In this document: piece after piece, positions 45,733 through 53,182 of the stretch
Layout of the letters: every line of letters starts with the position of its first letter
Numbering within the stretch: the first letter of the stretch is position 1
Assembly (NCBI GenBank): GCA_964355975.1
Contig: CAYHFW010000009.1
Location: forward strand, 1-64,000
DNA: 64,000 nt
Direction of reading: 5' to 3'
Source: F1-60-MAGs104 sp964355975
GTDB lineage: Bacteria > Planctomycetota > Phycisphaerae > Phycisphaerales > SM1A02
The notes under the pieces: model-generated
Told to the model about the DNA's origin: nothing
The model's input: the letters and a program-made list of their open reading frames with translations, nothing else
Databases searched by the model: none
Position numbers and translations under genes: made by a program

Positions 45733-46135
45733 AGGGCGGAAGTCTTACAACCGCCGAGGCCGAAGTCAAGAAAAGATTTCAAGGCGACGTCGCGCAAGTC
45801 GCCAAAACCACCTTGTTTTCTAGGCAAAGTCGGACGTGCCTCAAACAGGGGACGCATTCGCGTCGCCGTCGCCTCGGGCCGCACCGACGATTTGTGCTTG
45901 TTTTCTAGGGGTTTGGTGACCCTCGGCAAGTTCGAAAATCGAGGGCCGTTTGTGAAAGCAAAATTGCAGTGATAACTACGGCTGGTGCGAGGGGGACATT
46001 TGCACGCGAAAACTTTTTTACGAATCCGCCGCCGAGCGGTGAACTTCACCGCACGCCCCGACCCAAACGCCGCGGCCCGAACCAACGGAATGGCTCATCA
46101 ACCGTTCAAAATTGCGATGAGTATTTCAGAGTCGG
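45733..46135. other. topA upstream region with repeats and an MNT-like relic
   Basis: There are 403 bases without a complete gene. CTTGTTTTCTAGG occurs twice (45812-45824 and 45897-45909), and its core recurs inverted in topA codons 19-22 (45668-45677). A CCCTCG/CGAGGG stem spans 45920-45945. Bases 45939-45979 are 85% identical (35 of 41) to 53000-53040, which encode the end of a nucleotidyltransferase relic, and the reading frame is conserved. Confidence 0.6.
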
Positions 46136-48562
46136 CTACGGCGCGCAGGGACCCCAGTTCGACAGAAGCGCCGTCACATCGGATCCATTGGTGATTCCAT
46201 CGCCAGTGAGATCGCCCAGTGGCGAGCTTCCCCACGAACTCAGCACAACCACCAAGTCACTGCCGCCAGTGTCGCCATCGCCGTCGAAGTCAGATGGACA
46301 GCCAGTTGGCGCTGCGTCGCCCCACACGATTGCGCCAGTGGATGTCGTCGCGACGGTCAGTGCTCCCGAGACCGCAACACCACTGATGGACGCACCCACA
46401 GTTGGCAGCAGCGATCCGATGGACCATCGGCCTGTCGTTGCATCACGTCGATAGGTGGCAACGCCCGAAGTGGTGACGATCGCGGCGGTGGTGCCGTCGA
46501 ATGCGACTCCCTTCGCCCCAGTTGCTGACCCGAGCGCGCCGGTCGCAGCCATCGACCAGATGCCTTCGTTCACTTTCCAGAACGATGCGGCGGGAACGGT
46601 CACGAGACTTGTGCCGCAGAGCGCGATGTGCGGTGAGTTCGCGGTGGCGGTCACGGCTCCACCGAGCACCCATCCCGAACTTTCGTGCGAGTAGCAGAAC
46701 GCGGTTGCTGAGTTCTGCTGTGTGATGGTGAGCAAACCTGCTGAGAGAGAAACTCCGGTGCCGAAGCGCGCATTTGTGACGGCAACGTCAGACGCAATTG
46801 TCTCTTCGAGTATCCACTGACCGTCGACTTCTCGATAGATGAACACACGGCCGGCGGTCGCGAGTCCATTCACGCTTGCGTAGGGCTGACCAATCGCGAT
46901 TCGGTCGTTGTCGAGCGAAAGTGTTCGCGCGAGCGACACAGGTGTGACTTCGAGCGGGTCGAGTTCGATTGAAGCTTGCAACATCCACGCGGGGCCACTG
47001 CGCACGAACACGTTGACGAAGCGTCCATCAGTCGATCGTGTTGCGAGGCGGGTGCCATCAGTCGATACGGCCGCGCCGAGTGTGATCTCGGGCGATGTGT
47101 GAACGAGCGTCTGGTGCAGAAACCAGAGTCCGTTTGTCTCACGATAAATGTCAACGCCACCGCCGAGTCCGGGGCAGCCCACAGCAAACCAACGATCACC
47201 GAGCGCAAGACCTCCCACCGAAAATGCGCGCTTCGCGCCGCCGATTGCATCACCGACGGTTGTCGGTGCCACAGCATCGGCACAGACTTCAGGTGAAGCA
47301 GCGCCTTCTTCAACGAGCGCGAGGTAAAGAGAGTTTGCGCACGGGATCAAGCGGTATGCGCGCCCCGCGCCTGGGTCGGCTTGCACTGTGCAAGTCGGAA
47401 GTGGGCCGCTGAGAACTTGCGCGATTTTCCAGATGCTGCCCAACGCGGGAACACCATCGACCGCGAGCGTGCACCGCACCAATGTCATCGAACCAGCTTC
47501 GATCACTGGCAACGCCGCAGGAGTCGCAGGGAGCAATATTGAGATGGCAGGTGCACCCGTTGCTCCGCGCATCGTCATGGAATCCAATGTTGCGACGCGC
47601 GAGTTACCCTCGACGCGCAAGCCCGCTGTGCCGCTGACACCGATCGCGATCGTGCCGCCAGCGGCGATGGTCGAATTGATCAGCGTCACCTCGGCGATCG
47701 ATGCAGGAGCCGTTGGAGGAGTCGTCGAGACTCCTTGGAATGCCATCACGACCGCACCACTGGCGGTGAGCGAAGTGTCCGTCAATCTGAGGACTCCAGT
47801 TCCCTTGTAACCAATCATCGCTGAACCGTTCACTGTGATGGGACTCGTTGCGATCAACTCGCCATACGAGCCGACATTTTGTGCGAGCATGAAAGTGCCG
47901 CATGAAAGACCGCCCGCGCCTGGGCGCACCATGCCGCTTCCGAAGAGTCCGATGGTGCAAGCGTCGGTGACATCGATTGGTCCCATGGCGGTCCACGGGT
48001 CGTAGCCGATCGTCCCACTCGCATTCGCGCCGATGCCAACCTGCAGCCATCCAGATCGGATTTGAGAAGTTCCGTCAAGCGTCCCAACGCCTGTCACGCC
48101 AACACGCAGTCCGTGAATCACCGTGAGGTCAGCGTTCGCAAAGTATTGCGCGAGACCCTGCGAGGCAGTGCCGATGTCGAGCGAAGTGGTGAGTACGGGC
48201 GCCGACGCTCTCAGTGTTGCCGTTTCGCCTATAAGCGTGCCCACCGTGAGCGCTGATGAAAACGCATTCTCATGCAACAGCGTCAGCGTTGATGTGCCAA
48301 GAAGTTTGATGTTGCCTCGTTGAAGCGTCAGGCGGTTCGCAAAGACAGACTCTCCATTTCCGAGGCTGACAGTGCTGACGAGCTGCGTTGTATTGAAGAT
48401 CGCGGTTGAGTCAGCGGTTGGTACGCCGTTCGTCCAGCGGGCCGAGTCGGCCCAGTTGCCGCTGCCCTGAATCCATGAAGTGTCGGCTGCAGAAACCGTG
48501 AGTGTGATCACGCCGAGGCTCGTGATGCAGGGGGCGGTCCAGCGCAGAGAAGAGGTGTTCAT
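46136..48562 (-). CDS. Large secreted beta-rich protein with FG-GAP-like repeats and dockerin-like tag
   Basis: From ATG 48562 the protein has 808 residues with a signal ending VSAAD. The first half is Thr/Ser/Gly-rich beta-helix-like sequence beginning 'TSWIQGSGNWADSARWTNG', a common start of planctomycete autotransporter-like surface proteins. The second half has FG-GAP-like units such as 'GDRWFAVGCPGLGGGVDIY' and 'NDRIAIGQPYASVNG'. It ends with DFDGDGDTGGSDL and LTGDGITNGSDV loops, WGSSPLGD and WGPCAP. The ATG overlaps the stop of the prepilin-like gene (ATGA), so the two are translated together. Probably a cell-surface adhesin or matrix protein. Confidence 0.72.
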   Translation of the reverse strand: MNTSSLRWTAPCITSLGVITLTVSAADTSWIQGSGNWADSARWTNGVPTADSTAIFNTTQLVSTVSLGNGESVFANRLTLQRGNIKLLGTSTLTLLHENAFSSALTVGTLIGETATLRASAPVLTTSLDIGTASQGLAQYFANADLTVIHGLRVGVTGVGTLDGTSQIRSGWLQVGIGANASGTIGYDPWTAMGPIDVTDACTIGLFGSGMVRPGAGGLSCGTFMLAQNVGSYGELIATSPITVNGSAMIGYKGTGVLRLTDTSLTASGAVVMAFQGVSTTPPTAPASIAEVTLINSTIAAGGTIAIGVSGTAGLRVEGNSRVATLDSMTMRGATGAPAISILLPATPAALPVIEAGSMTLVRCTLAVDGVPALGSIWKIAQVLSGPLPTCTVQADPGAGRAYRLIPCANSLYLALVEEGAASPEVCADAVAPTTVGDAIGGAKRAFSVGGLALGDRWFAVGCPGLGGGVDIYRETNGLWFLHQTLVHTSPEITLGAAVSTDGTRLATRSTDGRFVNVFVRSGPAWMLQASIELDPLEVTPVSLARTLSLDNDRIAIGQPYASVNGLATAGRVFIYREVDGQWILEETIASDVAVTNARFGTGVSLSAGLLTITQQNSATAFCYSHESSGWVLGGAVTATANSPHIALCGTSLVTVPAASFWKVNEGIWSMAATGALGSATGAKGVAFDGTTAAIVTTSGVATYRRDATTGRWSIGSLLPTVGASISGVAVSGALTVATTSTGAIVWGDAAPTGCPSDFDGDGDTGGSDLVVVLSSWGSSPLGDLTGDGITNGSDVTALLSNWGPCAP

Positions 48563-49659
48563 GGCGCCTCCAGTACATCGCGGCCGAGGATGCCGTCGGT
48601 TGTGAGCATCGAATGGTTCGTGCGCGAGCCATCTACAGATGTGTCGGCGTAGTAGCCAGACGTGCCGAGCGGCGTGTCTCGACTCCATAAGCCGTCGACG
48701 CCTTGCGCGAGTTGCGATGCATCATCCTTGATGGCGCGCTTGTTGTTGAGATACCAGACGTGTCCGTCGTAGAACAGAGTGATTGGTCGGCTCGCCGCCC
48801 CTTGGTTGTAGCGGTAGGGGGTTGATGTGCTGCCAAATGCTTGGCCAGACGCTGGAGGGCTTTGGCACCAGTTCACTTCAAAGACGAAAGACTTGAGCTC
48901 TGGATACGCCGCGTTCCACAGTGACTGGCGTTCATACGATTCGGGGAACGAACTCGGCGCACGGAATCCACCTCGTGACGGCGCGCGCATGACTTCGGGA
49001 TTCCACATCGCCGCAGGGGACATCGCGTAACTCGAGAAGACCGGAGAGTTTGGTGGCAGGTTGAACTCACTTGGTGAATTGAAGTTTCGCGACGCCGCTG
49101 CATATGTTCGGATGTCGTTGGGTGCGTAGAAGACTTCGTCGTAGAAGCGCCCATCGATGTAGTCGTGAAATGAACGCGCCTGCATGAGTCTGTATGCGCC
49201 GAACACGCCATTCGTTGTCGCGAATTCGTTTGGGATGTAGACGACCCAATTTCCGCAATTTCCCGGAAAATTCGAGCCACAGAGCCCTCCACCCAACCAA
49301 TACGACCACAATCCTCCAGTCGTATCCCACCCAAGGATCTGCTGCGGAGGACATGCAATCGTGTTGAGATATGTGGCACAGTTCGTCGCCTGCCCAAAGT
49401 TCGATTGGTGTCCGCACCACTGCAATCCACCCCAGTCCGCCGCGTAGAGCGCGTGCCCCGTACCGATCTCGATCAGGTTCGCCATCGAGATCGCGTCGCC
49501 GTTGATCGGGCGGGCGTGGTTCGCAGCGGTGCTGAGACCTGCGATCAACACGACGACGCACGCGCCGGTCGCGAGCGTCTCGACGATGGTGATGCCTCGT
49601 CGGGAACGGGTGATGCGAGTGGGGAATCCGCCGCGGTGTTTGCTGTGCTGAGTGTTCAT
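48559..49659 (-). CDS. Prepilin-like (type II secretion pseudopilin/DUF1559-like) protein
   Basis: The 366-residue protein has a short positively charged leader and 'RGITIVETLATGACVVVLIAGL'. Gly22/Ile23 forms the prepilin peptidase site, with Glu at +5 and a hydrophobic helix. Planctomycete DUF1559 proteins share this layout and a C-terminal DG motif, here 'ITLFYDGHVWYLNN'. The leader uses Ile in place of the usual Phe at +1. Several Cys pairs in the exported part suggest disulfides. The operon with the 808-residue secreted protein suggests a shared surface structure. Confidence 0.75.
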   Translation of the reverse strand: MNTQHSKHRGGFPTRITRSRRGITIVETLATGACVVVLIAGLSTAANHARPINGDAISMANLIEIGTGHALYAADWGGLQWCGHQSNFGQATNCATYLNTIACPPQQILGWDTTGGLWSYWLGGGLCGSNFPGNCGNWVVYIPNEFATTNGVFGAYRLMQARSFHDYIDGRFYDEVFYAPNDIRTYAAASRNFNSPSEFNLPPNSPVFSSYAMSPAAMWNPEVMRAPSRGGFRAPSSFPESYERQSLWNAAYPELKSFVFEVNWCQSPPASGQAFGSTSTPYRYNQGAASRPITLFYDGHVWYLNNKRAIKDDASQLAQGVDGLWSRDTPLGTSGYYADTSVDGSRTNHSMLTTDGILGRDVLEAP

Positions 49660-49852
49660 TCGGAACCTTTCTTCAGAAAAGGATACGGTGCAGCACCGGC
49701 GGATGATTCAGAATAATGCCGAGAAATGAGGGTAGGACTTGATGCAGCTGTGCTGTGGCGTAATCGCACCAAACTCGACCCCTACACTCGCGCTGTTCAG
49801 TCACAACGAACGCCGCAGATTGTCGGTCAGAGCGCGGCGAATGGAAACACTC

Positions 49853-51106
49853 ATGCGCACTATTTCATTTGTTCTCTCTGCACTGTTTGTTCTGTCGATT
49901 GCGAGCACTGACTCGCGCAGCGATTCGCCATCGCAGTCTGCAGCGCCGATCGCGATTCCCTCTGGTGTCGTGTTCGAAGAAATCGACCGCTACGACATCG
50001 AACGCCTCAGTCGCATCATGACCGAAGAACTCGTCGCATCAGGATTTGCTGACAAAGCGCCCAACACATTTGGGCCGCCAACGACAGCGGTTCGGCTCTA
50101 TCGCGTCACTTATCCATCAGTGGTTCCCGAGCAGTACAACCGTCCGACGATCGCGTCAGGACTCGTGGCGATCCCCGAGTCGATGCATCCATCGCACGCA
50201 ATCGTTTGCTATCAACATGGCACGGTGTTTTCGAAGTCCGAAGTGCCGTCAAATCCAGAGCAATCGATGGAGACTCGATTGATGATCGCGCAGTTCGCGG
50301 GACAGGGATACATCGTGGTCGCTGCGGACTATTTCGGAAAAGGTGTTTCGATCGAGCCCGACAGCTATCTCGTCAAGTGGAGCACTCAACAAGCGTGCAC
50401 CGACATGCTGCTCACAGCAAAGGCATTTCTTCGCGCGAAGTCGATTGAACCAGGGCCGCTCTTTCTCAGTGGATGGTCGCAGGGCGGATGGGCGACACTT
50501 GTTCTGCTGCAGCATCTAGAAGCGGTGGGTGCCGATGTCATCGCGGCGGCGACGGCGAGTGCGCCAGTTGATGTTTACACAACGGTCAGCCGCTGGATCA
50601 ACAACCCGCAGCCGATCGACACGCCGTGGCTCACGGGTTGCGCGGCGATTCAGATTTGCGCGCAAGATGCGTATCTGCAGCCGGGTCTCGTCGACCTCGC
50701 GTACAAGCCTGAGTACGTCGAAGTGGTTCGCGCGATGCACGCCAATCGCATCGGTTGGTCAGAGTTTTCGAAACGTGTTCCGCGACTGGTGCGCGACATG
50801 CTTCGTCCAGAGTTCGTCGAAACTGGATGGCAGGGCGACACCGACTACTGGCGCCGATTGCAGGATGCCAACGGATACCGCTGGCGAAGTCGAACGCCGA
50901 TGCGCTGTTACTTCGGCGAAGTCGACGAGGTCGTGCCCGTGTACATCGCGAAGTTGCCCGAAGGATTCCAAACGACCGTCGGAGGAGCCGCGACCGAAGC
51001 GATCAGCGCAGGACCAAAGGCAGACCACCGCGGGACCTTCCTCTTCGCTGTCGCGCATGAGAAAGCATGGTTCGATGCGTTGCTCGCGAAGCGCGCGAAT
51101 CAGTAG
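49853..51106 (+). CDS. Secreted alpha/beta hydrolase (secretory-lipase-like)
   Basis: From ATG 49853 (49841 is an alternative) the protein has 417 residues and a signal MRTISFVLSALFVLSIAST. The catalytic serine is Ser209 in the nucleophile elbow GWSQGG. 'HAIVCYQHGTVFSKSEVPS' and 'GYIVVAADYFGKG' form the preceding strands. A late Asp (GEVDEVVPV) and His (ADHRGTF) can complete the triad. It fits bacterial secreted lipases/esterases of the LIP or prolyl-oligopeptidase-like group. Its last seven bases overlap the convergent PEP-CTERM-like gene. Confidence 0.8.
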   Translation: MRTISFVLSALFVLSIASTDSRSDSPSQSAAPIAIPSGVVFEEIDRYDIERLSRIMTEELVASGFADKAPNTFGPPTTAVRLYRVTYPSVVPEQYNRPTIASGLVAIPESMHPSHAIVCYQHGTVFSKSEVPSNPEQSMETRLMIAQFAGQGYIVVAADYFGKGVSIEPDSYLVKWSTQQACTDMLLTAKAFLRAKSIEPGPLFLSGWSQGGWATLVLLQHLEAVGADVIAAATASAPVDVYTTVSRWINNPQPIDTPWLTGCAAIQICAQDAYLQPGLVDLAYKPEYVEVVRAMHANRIGWSEFSKRVPRLVRDMLRPEFVETGWQGDTDYWRRLQDANGYRWRSRTPMRCYFGEVDEVVPVYIAKLPEGFQTTVGGAATEAISAGPKADHRGTFLFAVAHEKAWFDALLAKRANQ

Positions 51107-51723
51107 CGACGTTCGCGTCGGCGTCGGCTGGCGAAACCAACGAGCCCGAGCATCGCAACCGCGCCTGGTGCAGGCACAGTGTGAAGTGTGATCGATCCCC
51201 ACCAACGACCAGGATCGGTTCCGCCACTCGTGCCCGAGCCGTCAAAGTTGCCGATCCAAACTTTCGAGAACGGCAGAGTCATGTCGATCGCCGAACTGAG
51301 TTGGATTGTCCCAGTGGTTCGCAAGGTGAAGTCCTCCCAGGCGCCCCACGTTGTGAATGTTGGCAGGTCGTAGTGTTGGGCGGGGTTCCAGAACTCTTGC
51401 CATCCAACTGAGTTCGCGCCGATGAGAACGTGACCGTTTGGGAATGGATCGCTCGAGTTGTAACTCTGCTGATTCATGTAGATCCCGAAATTGGTCGGAC
51501 CGCTCCACGACATGTTGTCGTAGTAGAGGTCGAACGAGACTGATGAGATTGACGTCGTGATCGTTCCAGGAGCGAACACTTGCGTGAACTGCTGACTACT
51601 GAAGATAGTCTGCGAAAACGAATAGGTGACATCCGCAGCAGCGGTCGTCCCGATCATGACCGCGAGCGATGATCCAGTGAGCCCGGCGTGCCGAGCAAGG
51701 GCAGCAAGTTGAAAACAACGCAT
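51100..51723 (-). CDS. Secreted protein with PEP-CTERM-like sorting tag
   Basis: The 207-residue protein has a signal peptide ending TAAAD and a beta-rich mature domain ('FDLYYDNMSWSGPTNFGIYM', 'FSKVWIGNFDGSG'). The C-terminal tag is VPAPGAVAMLGLVGFASRRRRERRY, seen here in two parts as VPAPGAVAMLGLVGFA and SRRRRERRY. The tag matches that at 18159-18758 in layout. The function of the body is unknown; it could bind glycan at the surface. Confidence 0.7.
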   Translation of the reverse strand: MRCFQLAALARHAGLTGSSLAVMIGTTAAADVTYSFSQTIFSSQQFTQVFAPGTITTSISSVSFDLYYDNMSWSGPTNFGIYMNQQSYNSSDPFPNGHVLIGANSVGWQEFWNPAQHYDLPTFTTWGAWEDFTLRTTGTIQLSSAIDMTLPFSKVWIGNFDGSGTSGGTDPGRWWGSITLHTVPAPGAVAMLGLVGFASRRRRERRY

Positions 51724-51977
51724 GGCAATACCTCCTAGAAAAAGCGAGCTTAACCCAGAAACAATCCTTCTTGGAGTGTGGCGCGTGCAGGGCCGATGTC
51801 AAAAAAAACCACCAGATTCAACAAAACAGACCTTTCATGAAGGGGGGGTTCGACGCTGTTGCTCTTGAATCGGGGTGGTGACCTGCCCCCAATGTTCGGT
51901 CGAGTGCTTTGAGACTTTTGTCGATCCCCGATCGGGCTCGAGAGTCGCTTGGTCCGAATCAAAATCGCATTGAGCGG
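51724..51977. other. Intergenic region, no gene seen
   Basis: There are about 250 bases upstream of the PEP-CTERM-like gene. An A-run near 51800 and a G-run at 51843 are the only notable features; no gene or repeat is recognised. It runs into the transposase remnant at 51978. Confidence 0.4.
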
Positions 51978-52115
51978 TTAGGTGCTGTCTGACGGATCGA
52001 GGAGCCTCAGGCACTGCTGGATGAAGGCCAGTCGCACGAACGCCATGAAACTTGCGGCGAGCTTGTCGAAGCGAGTGCCGACGCGCGCTCGACATTGATC
52101 CTGACGACGATCCCA
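51978..52115 (-). pseudogene. IS5-family transposase remnant (C-terminal end)
   Basis: On the minus strand the frame ending in TAA at 51978 reads RVGTRFDKLAASFMAFVRLA and then FIQQCLRLLDPSDST. The R-x-x-T-R-[FY]-DK-LA-x-[NS]F-x-A-x-V-x-LA pattern is the conserved end of IS5-type (IS427/IS1031-like) DDE transposases. Nothing upstream of it on the minus strand continues the gene, so only the last ~45 codons survive. No terminal repeats were recognised. Confidence 0.75.
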
Positions 52116-52161
52116 GCGAATTCAGGCTCTCGCCGGTGCCTCGCCGATAGAATCCCGAGAG

Positions 52162-52463
52162 ATGTCGCCGCTTCCCATCCATCTTCCCATCGCTGAAATC
52201 GCCGACTTCTGCCGACGCCACCGGATCGCGCGCCTCAGCCTGTTCGGCAGCGTGCTTCGCGATGACTTCTCGGCGAACAGTGACGTCGATGTGCTGGTTG
52301 AGTTCCTCCCCGGAATGACACTCGGCTCATCGGCTTCGCTGGATTGCAAATGGAACTCTCGCGCATCCTCGGGCACGCCGTGGATCTGAAGACCCCGTCC
52401 GACCTGTCGGGCTACTTCCGCGACGAGGTTCTGCGCGAGGCGCGATTGCTGCATGCCGCGTAA
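52162..52463 (+). pseudogene. MNT nucleotidyltransferase antitoxin, frameshifted
   Basis: The first 60 codons read as a MntA-like nucleotidyltransferase: 'RHRIARLSLFGSVLRDDF' and 'SDVDVLVEFLPGMTLG', giving GS-x-x-R-x-DF and the S-D-x-D-x-L metal site. After LG the frame is lost. Reading on in the +1 frame gives 'GFAGLQMELSRILGHAVDL' and 'SGYFRDEVLREARLLHAA', the normal end, with stop TAA at 52461. One missing base (consistent with CTCGGC-TCATCGG lacking a C near 52328) explains it. The partner HEPN gene overlaps its 3' end. Confidence 0.85.
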
Positions 52464-52826
52464 TCGCCCCGGCGCTCCGGAGGACCGCATCCGAATCCAG
52501 CACATGATGGACGCGGCGCGGCAAGCCGTTGGCTTTGCACGAGGGAAGTCGCGGAAGGCCCCGATGCGGATGCCATGCTCGCAAGAGCCTTGATGCACGC
52601 GATCCTCGAGATTGGTGAGGCGGCTTCGCGCACCTCGGATGTCGGCCGCGGCCGTGCGCCTGACGTTCCCTGGGCGCAAATCGTCGGGATGCGCAACGCG
52701 TTGATCCATGTCTACTGGGGAGTCGACTTCGATCGTCTCTGGAAGACGGTAACGGAGGAGCTTCCTACGCTGCTTGCGATGTTGGAAGCGGCTACGAAAG
52801 ACTGGCCACTCGATCCCACGACCTAA
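52453..52826 (+). pseudogene. HEPN toxin (HepT-like), frameshifted
   Basis: Starting at ATG 52453, inside the MNT gene end, the sequence reads 'EDRIRIQHMMDAARQAVGFA' and then loses frame near 52550. Continuing one frame over gives 'AMLARALMHAILEIGEAASR' and 'VGMRNALIHVYWGVDFDRLW', with the HEPN RNase motif R-N-A-L-I-H (R-x4-H) and the following Tyr intact. One missing base near 52550-52558 restores the whole domain. HepT/MntA pairs are toxin-antitoxin modules in which MNT adds AMP to the HEPN RNase. Confidence 0.85.
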
Positions 52827-52924
52827 CAGGCTGCTGAAATAGTCCTCGCGTCTCGCGAGTTTCCACAGGCCGCTCTTGCGCTCTGCGCGATTCCCTCTTG
52901 AAACGGTGAACGAGTTAGCCCCAG
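52827..52924. mobile_element. Possible IS end fragment
   Basis: Directly after the HEPN stop the sequence reads CAGGCTGCTGAAATAGTCC, which resembles the terminal inverted repeats of several IS families as I recall them. The reverse strand reads 'KSGLWKLARREDYFSSLL' but has no recognisable domain. It separates the HEPN pseudogene from the MNT relic that follows. Confidence 0.3.
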
Positions 52925-53038
52925 TTTGTCGGCGCTGCGTTCGTTGAGTTTGCGGATGCGCTCGAGGAGATCTTCGGGCGGCCGGTCGATCTGATTGAAT
53001 CGAGCGCCGTTTGTGAAGGCAATATCGCAGTGAGAACA
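52925..53038 (+). pseudogene. MNT nucleotidyltransferase relic, C-terminal part
   Basis: The frame reads QFVGAAFVEFADALEEIFGR followed by PVDLIESSAVCEGNIAVRTT. It lines up with the C-terminal half of the intact MNT protein at 60106-60414 (ALAFVEFADALEQIFERRVD, LIELSAVKN). The N-terminal GS and D-x-D catalytic part is missing. It merges in frame into the region before the NagB gene. Confidence 0.8.
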
Positions 53039-53182
53039 ACCGATGTGCAGGGGGTCGCGGTTTCGAGCAATCTTCTTGTGAATCAGAGGCAGGGCGGTTG
53101 CAAGCGAAACGTCGAGGTCGCAGCGCGCAAGAGAAGTTCACGACCTGTGGCGTGCGCTCGCTCCATGTGGGAGACTCTCGAG

